Of a stretch of 64,000 bases of DNA, positions 56,601 through 64,000 are shown in pieces. The translations under genes were made by a program, and so were the position numbers. This stretch comes from Symbiodinium natans (taxonomy: Eukaryota; Sar; Dinophyceae; Suessiales; Symbiodiniaceae), in NCBI GenBank assembly GCA_905221605.1, contig CAJNDS010002740.1, forward strand, positions 17,501 to 81,500, in the 5' to 3' direction. The notes under the pieces are model-generated. The model searched no databases. It was not told the origin of the DNA and saw only the letters and a list, made by a program, of their open reading frames with translations. Numbering within the stretch: the first letter of the stretch is position 1; each line of letters begins with the position of its first letter.

Positions 56601-59600
56601 GCTTTAGGGTTGAGGGTTTAGGGTTTAGGGTTTAGGTTAAGATTTGGGGTCTCGGGGTTTAGGGTTGTGGGTTCAGGGTTAGGGTTTACCAGGGTGCATT
56701 TCAGATTTAGGTTAGGGTTTAGGGCTTTCGGGTTTCGGGTTTAGGGTTAGGGTTTCGGGCTTCGGGTTTGGGGTTTAGGGATTTGGGCTTCGGCAAATTC
56801 AAGGGCTTGATGCTGGCACTTTTCAATTCGGTGGGGGGGGGAGGTTGCGCCGTAACACCCAGCCAGGGACAACTGCGCCAGACCATGTCGGCATGAAAAC
56901 CATTAAAACCCTTCGCCTCACAAGCAAGACTTCTGATCTGCACCAGACCCAGATTTTGAATCTTAGAAACCCTAAACCCTAAACCCTAAACCCTAAACCC
57001 TAAACCCTAAACCCTAAACCCTAAACCCTAAACCCTAAACCCTAAACCCTAAACCCTAACTGAGCTGTTCGTAAAAAAAGCGGGCCAATCGCAATCCGTA
57101 ATCCTGCCTATCTTCTCCGTGGGATCAATCCGCTCCAATCCGTTACCGCGGCCAAATCCGTAATCCGCTCGAATCCGTTTTCCTGGTGGCTGGGCTGGGT
57201 TGGGCTGTGCTGTGCTGGCTGAGCTCGGCTGGGCTGGACTACCCTGGGCTGGGCAGATGCTGCACAGCCGTTCTGACACGTGGGCACTCCAAGATACCGT
57301 GGGGTTTGGTCACCGTGCAACTTTGGGCACGCAAGAACGTGTCTGAAATTTTGAAGCTGGGTGGGCGGTGTCCACAATTTTCACACTATCGGCACGTGGG
57401 GCAGAAAAGACCAGCTTAATTCTGGGAGAGATTTCTGCTCAGCAAGGTACATGCCTAAGCCTCCCCACTGAGGCTTCTTCGGCATTTCCGGCCCTGCTTG
57501 TGCCATGGCCCCAAGTTCAACGACTGAGGCTGCAAGCTCTACTGCCTGAGCCGCCTAGAAATGAACGACTGCAACGGGTGTCTTAGTGTGGATTTATGGG
57601 ACTTCGTGGCCTTCGTCCACTGTTCTCACACTAACATATGGGGGGATCCTGGGCGTGGATGTATGGTGACCCTGAGCCCTAGCGACTGGAGATTCCTCAC
57701 ACTGTGCTGAAGCCGTTTCGGAGGTTTCCGGACCTGCAAACGCAATTGGTGCAGGGACCTTTTGTGACCTGCATGACCTTCCAAAAGCCCCAGGTGCTGC
57801 AGGGTTGTCCAAAGAGTGCAGAACAAGGCCTTTTCGAAGTCCCCATCAATAACGTCAGAGCTGGACAATCTGGGAAAAAACGCGACCAGGACCCGGGCCA
57901 AGCCCAAAATGGGAGCTACAAGCCTGAATCTGAATAACTAGCTGATTTGCCTTACGAGAGGCACAGACCGAGTGGCCTAATGGTCAAGCGATTGAGCTTG
58001 TGACCCGAGGCCCCGGGCTCGAACCCCGGAGGGAACATTTTCAGGATGGGCCTTGAAAACGCATTTAAAGGCCTTCAATTTTCCAAGGCTTGCAGAAGGC
58101 TTGAAAAAGCCTTCGCAAGAAGATTCGGAAGGCTCGGAAGGCTTGCAGAAGGCTTGAAGAGGCTCGAAAAAGCCTTGTTTCGGGACCTGCAAACCGCAAT
58201 TGGACAGTGCTTTATGACGAAATCCCTAACACGGGGGGGGGGGGGGGTGCCTTTTGGGCCCTTCTCATCAACTCTCGCACTCAAATAAGGGTGTCTTAGT
58301 GTGGATTTTTGGGACTTCCTGGCCTTCGGCCACGATTCTCACACTAACATGGGGGTGGATTTATGGTGACCTTAATAATGCTGAAGTACAATGGGCTGGG
58401 TGGGCAGTGTGTTTGGGACTGCCAAAATTAGTGAGGAAATTGCTTGGGCCTCCGACCTCGACCACCGAAATCCATACTAGTTACCATATGCTGCCTACCT
58501 GCACCAGGCTATGGCCCGAAACAGTGTGAGTTTTTGAGAGAACCCGACATTGTCCGCCAAAATCTACACTATCCCTGGCGACGCCGTGCCCTTCGAGAGT
58601 TGAAGATTATTGGCTGGGATGGGGGGGAGGGGGCGGGAAATAATCATGGGAACACGGGCCCCATTCGCGAACCCGGTCAATCCGTAATCCGTCTTATCCG
58701 TGAACGCGTGATCCCCAATCCCCCTAATCATTGGGGATTGCTTGTGAACAGGTCAGCCTAAACCCTAAACCCTAAACCCTAGCAAGGCCGGTCCTGACAC
58801 TGTGGGGTTGCCCTCCACCCCCCCCCCCCCCGGTCTCTCCCTCCAAACCCCCCCGCACTATATCAGGGCCACGCCAAAGCCAAGCCTTCTTGCGCACATG
58901 TAGGGGATAGGATTGTGGGGACCTTTGGGGATAGAGACCCTCTGACTAAGGTCCCTGTTTAAGAGAGCCAGAAGAGGGTTCACCCTGTACAGGGTCCCCC
59001 TTATCCTACCTAGGAGCATGGTTGCTGCAGCACAGCGGGTTTTTGGAGGGTTTGGGCAGGACAAGGGCGTCTGCGCCACCTGCAACCCGAATACATATCT
59101 GAGGACCCTTCCTGGCTTTGAGCGCCGTTGGCTTTCCCGAGGGCCCAACAAAAGCTCAATCCTGAACCTCAAACCTGAAACCTAAGCCCGAAACACCAAA
59201 CCCTAAACCCTAAACCCTAAACTCTTAACCCTAACCCTAAACCCTAAACCCTAAGCCCTAAACCCTAAACCCTAGACCCTAAACCCTAAACCCTAGCGCT
59301 TAGGACGCGAGCCTACCAGTTTTGCTTGCAGTCCCCCATGGTTCAGGCGTTTAGGTGCGTGAGGACCCGGGGATTTGAAGGTTAAGCATACCCCTCCGCT
59401 ATTGCGCTTAGGGGGTTTTGGGTATTTAGGGTTTCGGGCTTAGGGTTTAGGATTCGAATCCCAACTTTTGGGGATTTTGGGCGAGTCTTGCGGAGCATCC
59501 TCGACGAAATCGATGTCGCGGCTCGTCACGATTCCCAGAAACCTCTCCGGTTTAGTGCTCCGGAACTTCAGAACTTCCGGATTTAGGGTGAGCCTAAACC

Positions 59601-62600
59601 CTAAACCCTGAACCCTGAATATGGGTTGTAGGGGCTTTCAAGTGCGGTTTAGGGTTTAGGGCTAAGGAGGTCCAGGGTTTGGGAACTTGGGGGGCCTGAG
59701 TGTGGAGAGCTAACATCCTACACCTGAATCACCGAAGCCCCAAAGCTTGCTATTTGGGGGGGTTTAGGGTTTAGGGTTTAGGGTCTAGGGTTTAGGGTTT
59801 AGGGGTTAAGGGCTATGCGAGTCTGGCCACTGCAGGTCTCTTAAAGCGTCTCAAGCTGCTCTGGCCCTAAGCCCTAAATCCTAAAGCCTAAACCCTTAAC
59901 CCTAAATCCTAAACCCTAAACCCCAGGGTGTTGGGGCCCGCTCCTCAGAAGCTAGGGAGGGGAGGGGGGGGGGGGGGGGGGCGTGCTGGTTTGACCATTT
60001 CAGTCACTGATTGGGGTCTTCCCTGGCGATGATGTTCTTCTGTTTGCAGCGGCTGTTGCTGAAGCTTCAGGGTCTAGTGATGCCTACCTACTGCTCGTGA
60101 GCAGAAAACTGAGGGCTTTGGGTTTAGGGTTTAGGGTTTAGGGTTTAGGGTTTAGGGTTTAGGGTTTAGGGTTTAGGGTTTAGGGTTTAGGGTTTAGGGG
60201 TACAAGGGTTTGGAGCCTTAAACCGCAGCGAATGGGTCCCCGCCTGTTCCCCATCATTCCCATGTCCGTGATGCAGACGGTGGAGGCATCGTGCTTTTGC
60301 CTGGAGCAGCAAGGGCTTAGGGTTTGGGGGTTAGGGTTCAGGGTTCAGGGTTCAGGGTTTAGGGTTCAGGGTTCAGGGTTTAGGGTTTAGGGTTTAGGGT
60401 TTAGCGTTTAGGGTTTAGCGTTTAGGGAGGATCCTGACCCGAAGCCCCATAGCCCACAGCGTGCTCTTCCCGTTGTGCTTGCTGCCCTGGATCTAAGGAT
60501 AGACCGATTACTGCTAATTGCTTAAGAACCCCGAAAAAATATTCTTCCTTATTAAGTGTCATATGGGATGATGAGTTGTTATTCTCTTGGGGCTCTTAAG
60601 CAAATAGTGGATTAAGCCCTTAACCCTGAACCTAAACTTGGAGGTTCATGGGTAGCTACAAGGAGGGGATTAGCTAACCACGGCAACTATATTTGTGAGT
60701 CTATTTAGGGCACAATACCATTTAACACCTAACACTATCTAGTTTAAGGCCTTTATGCTTTTGGGCTCTCGTGGATATCTTCGAGCGCGACGGTACGAGG
60801 AAGGTGCTTTCGTATCGGGACGCAGCCTGATAAGCCCAAACCCGAAACCCCAAACACCAGGCCCTAAACCCTTGCAAGCTCTAAACCCCAAACCCTAAAG
60901 AGTATCAAGGAACATGTTCCAGCCTCAAACGCTGGTCTTACATGACATCAACCCTGGTTTGTTGCGCGCATGGCTTAGAGATCTTCACCAGGGCCATGAG
61001 CCCAGAGCTTTCATGGTTCAGGGTCTGAGGTGTAGGGCTTGGGGTTTCTTAAACCAGTACGGGAAGACAAGTTTGGTCTTCGCGATCGCAATCAGGGATG
61101 TCGCTAACTATGATCTTCATAACGCCACATCCCTAAACCCTAAACCCTAAACCCTAATGAAATGTCGCAGGGGCTTCCTAGGAAGACATGCTGGTGAGAT
61201 CGTGGGAAAAACATTGGGCTTCGGGTTTTTTGGTCTAAGGCTTGCGGTGCGAAAGCCCGTTTATGGAAATGAGGCAGGGGTTATAGGTGTAGGGTTTAGG
61301 GTTTAGGGTTTAGGGCTTATAGTCCTTGTATCCCCAAAAAAGGACACCCGATATATACACTCACCAATACTTTAAAAAGGGAACCTTACATACACTCCCC
61401 TAAACCCTAAACCCTAAACCCTAAACCCTAAACCCTATACCCTAAACCCTAAACCCCTTTATGGAAATCCTGTCCGATATTGGGCCTGATGTTGTCCAGG
61501 TCTGCAACGGTGTGTGTCTGGGAAAGCACCTTGGGTGATGGAGGGGCCATAATAAGCGGTTTAGGGTTTAGGGTTTAGGGTTTAGGGTTTAGGGTTTAGG
61601 GTTTAGGAATAATTTGAATTGGGCTTTGGGGGATTGTTGTAGTATAAATGATAAAGGGACCCTAAGGGAATACCATTTGTAATCCTCCGAACCCGGTAGT
61701 ACAGGGTTCGAAACCTTATTGACACACGAACAAATAGGTTTGTTCGATAATGGGGGGGACAGGTGCTGGGATCAGGGTATGCTTCGTGAGTGCGTTTGGG
61801 GGTCTGCTTCGGTGTGTGTTTCGCGACATCATGGGCTACGTTAGATGCAGTTTTGAGAGTCTGTTTCGCGGGTATGTCCCTAGGCGTGGTCTTTCGTGTC
61901 CCCATCCATTATCTCTCACTGTTTGGGGACTGCGATGGCATAGTGGGCTTATGTGATGGACAGAAACCATACGAATGCAAAAACTGCTACTCAACAAAAT
62001 CATTACATAATCATACATCATGGTATTTTGTAAAAAAACTCCTTGTCTGATAACATAATCATATAGTTAAAAAAATCGTAGCGTGTGTATATATACATAT
62101 ATATATATATATTAACCCCTAAACCCTAAACCCTAAACCCTAAACCCTAAACCCTAAACCCTAAACCCTAAACCCTAAACCCTAAACCCTAAACCCGACG
62201 TTGAACAGACCTGAATAACGGGTGCGTGGCTCTCTTGGCAGGCCTCGTGAAGACGGAAGACTGAGACCCTTGCAAATGGGTCCATGATGAACCCATTCTC
62301 CCACTTTTTCACGAGGTCGACCTGTCGACCGGTCTTTAGGGGGGCTTAGGGTTTAGGGTTTAGGGTTTAGGGTTTAGGGTTTAGGGTTTAGGGTTTAGCT
62401 CTAAACCCGAACCCCCAAAGCCAGAAATCCCGGAATCATCTGAGCACTCTCTCCCTTAGAATGCCCGGTAAGACCCCACACTTACCTGAACCCGAAACCG
62501 CCTAAACCCGAATCCCCAAAACCGTACGCGATTTAGGGTTTAGGGTTCAGGGTTCAGGGTTCAGGGGTCAGGGTCCCTAAAATTGAGCCTCGGTTGAACG

Positions 62601-63171
62601 CTCTTCCCCCGCCACAAATCAAACTGTTTACTAGCCCTCACCCTACCTACTCAACCGACTCCCTCCCCTCGCCCTCCTCCCCCAAACCCTCCACCCCCTT
62701 TCAAAAAAAGGGCAAGCAAGCAAACAAGAAAAAAAAAACAAACGAACGAACAAACGAACAAACGAACCAACAAAAACAAACAACACACACACACACACCC
62801 CACCCACCCACCCACCCACCCATGCACCCACCCACCCACGCACGCACGCATGCACGCAGGCACGCACGCGTACAGGAGAAAGCATCAAAACCCAGCTCCA
62901 GGGCATGGGCCTGTTTCGCCTGCTCAGCAGGGGAGCAGTTGCAGTGGATGACACCTTGGGACAGCGGAGAGTTACCGTACTTGGAGGTTCATGGGTAGTT
63001 ATAAGTAGTATGATAAGTAGTATTATAAGTAGTATTCTGAGTAGTATTATAAGTGGTATTATATGTAATATTTTCAGCATGGTAACTATACCTTTAACCC
63101 TGTTTGGGTTACCTTAACCGTGTTCATAACTACCCATGAAACTCCAAGTGCCCAAAAGACATGGCTCAAAG
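41473..63171 (-). CDS. IMP dehydrogenase (IMPDH), about 20 small exons spread over 21.7 kb
   Basis: Rate-limiting enzyme of guanine nucleotide synthesis (IMP to XMP, NAD+-dependent, cytosolic). Exons in order: 63,145-63,171 (LSHVFWALG), 62,911-62,954 (VIHCNCSPAEQAKQ), 62,268-62,321 (VDLVKKWENGFIMDPFAR), 61,486-61,529 (VLSQTHTVADLDNIR), 60,244-60,300 (KHDASTVCITDMGMMGNR), 59,497-59,542 (FLGIVTSRDIDFVED), 56,453-56,503 (DRSTRLSAVMTPKAGLR), 54,576-54,629 (EKLVQSKKGKLPILNE), 53,391-53,441 (PEDGELVAMVTRSDLKK), 52,787-52,813 (VKDFPNAAM), 51,742-51,774 (DANRQLLVGAA), 51,370-51,438 (ASELERVRCLVE), 50,903-50,957 (DYVFLHFDVGHG), 49,756-49,790 (SIAEQADFIKK), 48,943-49,002 (FPSLDVVAGNVVTPKQ), 46,737-46,785 (VGMGCDGLVSQQEACG), 45,205-45,243 (VYHVARYASEL), 45,033-45,085 (VPVVADGGLRAASNI), 44,612-44,648 (GNSAAAMAL), 44,032-44,068 (LGASTFMCGLLL), 41,473-41,554 (AGTAESPGDAFYHDGRRL). 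Both CBS motifs (GIVTSRD, AMVTRSD) lie between barrel segments, as in IMPDH. Most joins are in phase, many with GC donors. Not found: the MDTVTE segment, the lysine/alanine helix before VGMG, and the YRGMGS flap. The usual GSxC loop reads GCDGLVS, so the catalytic cysteine is not evident. Confidence 0.88.
41642..43480. mobile_element. Large GC-rich family L element in an IMPDH intron
   Basis: About 1.8 kb without telomere repeats, in the intron between exons 44,032 and 41,554. It starts with the family L front module, then C-rich sequence, then the CAACTATGCTCCAG module. A region follows in which TGATGCTCATGATGCTC-type motifs recur in both orientations at about 42,548, 42,731, 42,828, 43,101 and 43,242. 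A (GC)n stretch ends it (43,258-43,296). Open frames here are composition artefacts. No transposase recognised. Confidence 0.65.
43490..43960. other. Non-telomeric 470-base stretch
   Basis: Contains repeated short motifs around ACGATAGATAGAATATTT, ATTCTATGTATGGGTGGGG and ATTCTATGTGTGGG (43,551, 43,577, 43,792, 43,815, 43,898). Open frames on both strands lack splice or start support. Probably a decayed element following the family L block. Confidence 0.45.
44102..44280. repeat. Uniform 8-base array GGGTTAAA
   Basis: About 22 units, with one shortened and one GGGTTAGA variant. It lies in the IMPDH intron just downstream of the exon at 44,612-44,648. Confidence 0.93.
45648..45912. repeat. Uniform 8-base array CCCTAAAA
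   Basis: About 33 tandem units of an 8-mer differing from the telomere unit by one extra A, with two ATCCT variants. The uniform 8-base period shows it expanded as an 8-mer rather than by random error in a 7-mer array. Confidence 0.93.
46093..46146. repeat. 8-base array TTCTTGGG
   Basis: Six units of TTCTTGGG, another telomere-like derivative. It follows a GC-rich stretch in an IMPDH intron. Confidence 0.88.
46418..46461 (-). CDS. Candidate IMPDH exon after the catalytic-loop exon
   Basis: Reads CGVHPAVAKLQDTR, acceptor CATAG, donor AGG|GTTTAGGG. It is in phase with 46,737-46,785 (CG-A-CGVHP). IMPDH has 'ACGRPQATAVY' here, so the match is partial. The plus strand offers TTGTGTCTTGCAG then LGYCWVHPAGYE-stop, so this could instead be an antisense exon. 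Confidence 0.4.
47132..47215 (-). CDS. Coding-like segment in an IMPDH intron
   Basis: Reads KRDPLNEYKLLGFLTEDLG and then reaches telomere repeat. It resembles a CBS strand-turn (KLLGFLTED) but lies between two barrel exons, so it is out of order for IMPDH. 28 of its bases recur in reverse orientation at 30,691-30,719. Confidence 0.3.
48128..48312. mobile_element. Inverted-repeat element, family N, with a nested element and telomere array
   Basis: Perfect 20-bp ends CATGGGTTTCCCTACTACCC and their inverse at 48,293-48,312. Inside is a second inverted pair (CCCCTAGGTTCCC / GGGGAACCCAGGGGG) and a CCCTAAA array (48,249-48,285). Two elements are nested, and telomere units have been added. Confidence 0.85.
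48512..48585 (-). CDS. Coding-like segment in an IMPDH intron, uncertain
   Basis: After CAGTCAG it reads GVSTKEEDGRGTQDGPHID. Hydrophilic, no family match, and not needed by the IMPDH splice chain. Confidence 0.25.
48639..48913. repeat. Large foldback: 80-bp inverted arms including telomere units
   Basis: Left arm 48,639-48,721 and right arm 48,832-48,913 are near-perfect inverse copies. They contain CCCAAACCCGTAGCCGCGAAG and, in the same order, CCCTAAG, CCCCTAAA and CCCTAAA units. The spacer is telomere-like. It lies directly beside the IMPDH exon 48,943-49,002. Confidence 0.9.
49365..49720. repeat. Three copies of CACCT(A/C)AACTGCTTCGGGG separated by telomere-like arrays
   Basis: Copies at about 49,365, 49,467 and 49,696. 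Each is followed or preceded by a different telomere-type array, including the 8-base CCCTAAAA block, as if a short unique segment was copied together with growing arrays. Confidence 0.8.
49538..49682. repeat. 8-base array CCCTAAAA in an IMPDH intron
   Basis: About 17 units with CCGTAAAA variants at its left end, flanked by normal 7-base units. It is adjacent to one of three copies of an AACTGCTTC motif. Confidence 0.9.
49814..49983. mobile_element. Family B element with a telomere array inside
   Basis: Ends ACTTGGAGGTTCATGGGTAC and CCCTGGACCTCCAAGT. A TTTAGGG array (about 49,847-49,890) sits near its left end. It directly flanks the IMPDH exon 49,756-49,790. Other family members: a degenerate copy at 6,982-7,095 and a left half at 60,640-60,700. 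Confidence 0.8.
50455..50513 (-). CDS. Coding-like segment in an IMPDH intron, uncertain
   Basis: Reads KSYVKPTEAGMDVLFLEAR after ACCCTTGAG. The 'EAGMDVLFL' string resembles the IMPDH 'EAGVDVVVLD' strand, but its position (after the DVGHG exon) is out of order. Possibly a duplicated or misordered exon remnant. Confidence 0.33.
51170..51345. repeat. AT dinucleotide and AAGAAT arrays
   Basis: (TA)n around 51,187-51,210 then (AATAAG)n/(AAGAAT)n to about 51,340, in an IMPDH intron between exons 51,370 and 50,957. Confidence 0.93.
51905..52005 (-). CDS. Coding-like segment, unassigned
   Basis: After TGCGCAG it reads ETCQKWRTTCCIKPARKH. It is cysteine- and lysine-rich and lies within an IMPDH intron. 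Not recognised. Confidence 0.28.
53158..53297. repeat. 8-base array switching from CCCTAAAA to CCCTAAGA
   Basis: Twelve CCCTAAAA units turn into six CCCTAAGA units at about 53,254. One array therefore holds two homogenised variants side by side, a record of local unit-by-unit expansion. Confidence 0.9.
53690..54560. other. 870-base telomere-free stretch in an IMPDH intron
   Basis: Enriched in degenerate CAA/CAG/GCA triplets (for example 54,430-54,490) with a poly-C tract (54,178-54,197). Open frames on both strands overlap, and neither has splice support. A decayed triplet repeat or element; no gene seen. Confidence 0.5.
55501..55650. mobile_element. Family C element with a telomere array inside
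   Basis: Ends TTGGGATGCCCCCTCTTGTA and GTAGAAGGGGAACATCCCAA, with ACAGTCC/GGACTGT just inside. The centre is a TTTAGGG array (about 55,560-55,606). Confidence 0.8.
55837..56037 (-). CDS. Two coding-like segments within an IMPDH intron
   Basis: 55,989-56,037 (MVRALPLTALRQSAAMG, donor GTAGGG) and 55,837-55,889 (CFAHFKDTVWDLLRDALVG). Both have plausible splice edges, but IMPDH joins 56,453 to 54,629 across them without needing them. They may be cassette exons or chance. Confidence 0.3.
57966..58036 (+). mobile_element. tRNA-derived sequence, likely SINE head
   Basis: A 71-base stretch with an A box (TGGCCTAATGG) and a B box (GGCTCGAACCCC), a perfect 5-bp T stem CCGGG/CCCGG and a mostly paired anticodon stem with loop CTTGTGA (anticodon TGT). 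The acceptor ends (GACCGAG / AGGGAAC) do not pair, so it is not a working tRNA. The A and B boxes would form an internal RNA polymerase III promoter, the hallmark of a SINE. It sits inside a larger repeated unit (57,060-58,760). Confidence 0.65.
58090..58185. repeat. GC-balanced stretch of repeated AAGGCTT palindromes
   Basis: About ten copies of GAAGGCTTG/AAAGCCTT in both orientations, predicted to fold into several alternative hairpins. It lies just downstream of the tRNA-like sequence and could be the SINE body. Confidence 0.6.
58901..59014. mobile_element. Family D element
   Basis: Third member, about 85-90 percent alike by eye, in an IMPDH intron. Confidence 0.82.
60425..60826 (-). CDS. 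Two coding-like segments in an IMPDH intron
   Basis: 60,766-60,826 (AASRYESTFLVPSRSK, acceptor TTATCAG) and 60,425-60,483 (GSKHNGKSTLWAMGLRV, acceptor GATCCAG). The flanking IMPDH exons at 61,486 and 60,300 already join in phase (NIR-QKHDAS), so these are probably skipped. Confidence 0.25.
60914..61150 (+). CDS. Possible plus-strand coding segment inside an IMPDH intron
   Basis: An open frame with non-repetitive content (INPGLLRAWLRDLHQGHEPR, later GKTSLVFAIAIRDVANYD), unlike the telomere-derived shadows nearby. There are no clear splice or start signals. Either an antisense exon or non-coding. Confidence 0.3.
   Translation: MFQPQTLVLHDINPGLLRAWLRDLHQGHEPRAFMVQGLRCRAWGFLNQYGKTSLVFAIAIRDVANYDLHNATSLNPKP
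61595..62080. other. IMPDH intron segment: element I plus non-telomeric sequence
   Basis: Element I at 61,605-61,692, then about 350 bases with a repeated GTCTGYTTCG motif (61,802, 61,860), then AT-rich sequence to the TA run at 62,090-62,111. No exon supported; IMPDH exons 62,268 and 61,529 join across it. Confidence 0.5.
62590..62880. repeat. Compound simple-sequence region (AAAC/ACGA)n, (CA)n, (CCAC)n, (CACG)n
   Basis: Repeat blocks follow one another at 62,730-62,875, just downstream (minus strand) of the IMPDH exon 62,911-62,954. Open frames here are artefacts. Confidence 0.88.
62979..63149. mobile_element. Inverted-repeat element, family B, acting as part of an IMPDH intron
   Basis: Ends ACTTGGAGGTTCATGGGTAG and CTACCCATGAAACTCCAAGT are inverse copies with one mismatch. 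The inside has AAGTAGTATTAT-type repeats. The right end overlaps the last bases of the IMPDH exon 63,145-63,171, so the 5' splice site (GA) lies inside the terminal repeat. The acceptor is 25 bases past the other end. Confidence 0.85.
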
Positions 63172-63278
63172 CTGCAGGTGCCAGGTTGAGGGTTTAGGCT
63201 TTAGGGTTTTTAGGGCATATAGGGTTTAGGGGTTTATAGGGTTTAGGGCTTAGGGTTTATGGAGCGTTTGGGGCTCAC

Positions 63279-63315
63279 GAAGCGTGCAAGTATCATCAGC
63301 TCGACTTGATCTAAA
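63279..63315 (-). CDS. Candidate N-terminal IMPDH exon
   Basis: Acceptor CTGCAG, DQVELMILARF, donor GTGAGC. IMPDH has an 'xVDLxTxLTRxI' strand ahead of the active-site region, so position and content fit loosely. The phase to 63,171 is not resolved, and the MDTVTE segment between them is missing. Confidence 0.4.
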
Positions 63316-63790
63316 CTGCAGGGGCGCTTCATGGTGTAGGGTTTAATTAGGGTTTAGAGCTTAGGGCTTTGGGGGCCTATACAAGGTCCCCCGGTGACTC
63401 GGATTCAGCCACTGCTTGAAGGGGTTGCCTATAACCTTACACCCTAATCCCTAAACCTTAAACCTTAACCCCCAAACCCTAAACCCTAAACCCTTCTGTT
63501 TGGGCGGGGCGGGGGGTGGGGGGGGGGGAACCCACCCTCTGCACCCTCCCTCCTTCTTCTCGGAGGCCGGGACCTAGAAAATCATAAGCCCAGTGGTGTC
63601 TTGGATTTCACTTGCCAGGAACCCTAAACCCTCAATCCTAAACCCTAAACCCTAACCCTAAACCAAGCCAGGCTCTTGGGAAATTTTGGTAGGGAGCCTC
63701 AGGAAGTAGTGGGGAGTAATGGGGAAAAACCCTAAACCCTAAACCCTCCTTGAAACCCCCTCCCTTAAGAACCCTCAGCACGTGAAAGAG

Positions 63791-63960
63791 GGCACAGCAT
63801 GGGGGTGAAAACCTCCCTCTTTCCCTCCTTACCCCCCCAAAACGCGGGGGGGGGGGGGGGGGGGGGGGAGGGGGTACCCCGGCGCTTTTGGAGGAACCCA
63901 CCCACACCGCGTAAACTCATGGACCATAGGCCGTTTTGGCACAGGGCATAGGGGCTCTTC
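63791..63960. mobile_element. Family L repeat, copy 3
   Basis: GGGGTGAAAACCTCC to CCATAGGCCGTTTTGGCAC matches copy 1, with a G run of about 23 in the middle. Confidence 0.78.
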
Positions 63961-64000
63961 CCCCCCCACCCCCACCCCCCCCCACCCCACCCCCCCCCCA

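Larger units (their letters stand above)
57060..58760. mobile_element. Composite repeat of about 1.7 kb with a tRNA-like core
   Basis: Telomere-free block in an IMPDH intron. Motifs built on AATCCGTAATCCG mark both ends (57,090-57,180 and 58,675-58,700). A segment starting GGTGTCTTAGTGTGGATTT occurs at 57,577 and again at 58,289, with the same following order (CACACTAACATGGGG, TTATGGTGACC). CAAACGCAATTGGTGCAG (57,739) and CAAACCGCAATTGGACAG (58,190) also recur. So two related copies flank the tRNA-like sequence. No transposase is visible. Confidence 0.55.

Noticed and set aside
57966-58036. Functional tRNA-Thr or tRNA-His gene
   Set aside because: The acceptor stem does not pair and the anticodon stem has a mismatch; better explained as a tRNA-derived element.
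62594-63080. 134- and 145-codon open frames
   Set aside because: Driven by (CA)n, (CCAC)n and (AAAC)n repeats, and they overlap a sure IMPDH exon in another frame.

Overview
The window looks like nuclear DNA of a dinoflagellate, probably a Symbiodiniaceae-like alga. This rests on three things. First, plant/alveolate-type telomere repeats (TTTAGGG/CCCTAAA) occur from end to end in both orientations. Second, the coding exons I could assign all lie on the minus strand, as in dinoflagellate unidirectional gene blocks. Third, when neighbouring exons are joined by reading frame and protein family, about half of the introns need GC 5' splice sites and one needs GA, which is a known oddity of dinoflagellate introns. 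There are no long bacterial-type genes. Most long open frames are low-complexity shadows. Real coding sequence consists of exons of about 25-130 bases (one of 366) sitting between telomere-like arrays.

Layout (minus strand, so genes read right to left). 63.2-41.5 kb: a fragmented IMP dehydrogenase gene, recognised from about 20 exons in the correct family order, with its CBS pair inside the barrel. 41.2-34 kb: unassigned exons, including one 366-base exon. 33.3-30.6 kb: four exons that splice in phase into one SH3 domain. 29.7-21.8 kb: many unassigned coding-like exons. 21.4-16.9 kb: a direct tandem duplication carrying a DHYC-type palmitoyltransferase, with one intact copy and one frameshifted copy. 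16.3-9.7 kb: unassigned exons, one faintly like a SAM-dependent methyltransferase. 9.1-0.2 kb: a CNNM/DUF21-CBS metal transporter running off the left edge.

Introns and spacers are made of (TTTAGGG)n arrays, 8-base variant arrays, poly-G/poly-C tracts, simple repeats, and at least ten families of short inverted-repeat elements of about 80-240 bp (A-N below). Many introns start directly inside a telomere unit (exon|GTTTAGGG). Several short elements sit exactly at exon borders, so both the arrays and the elements behave like introners, meaning sequences that create introns. This is the most unusual feature of the window.

Limits: exon borders were found by eye. Family assignments rest on conserved motifs recalled from known families, not on searches. 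Coding-like stretches not tied to a family are given modest confidence, because some proved to be skipped when the neighbouring gene was spliced in phase.
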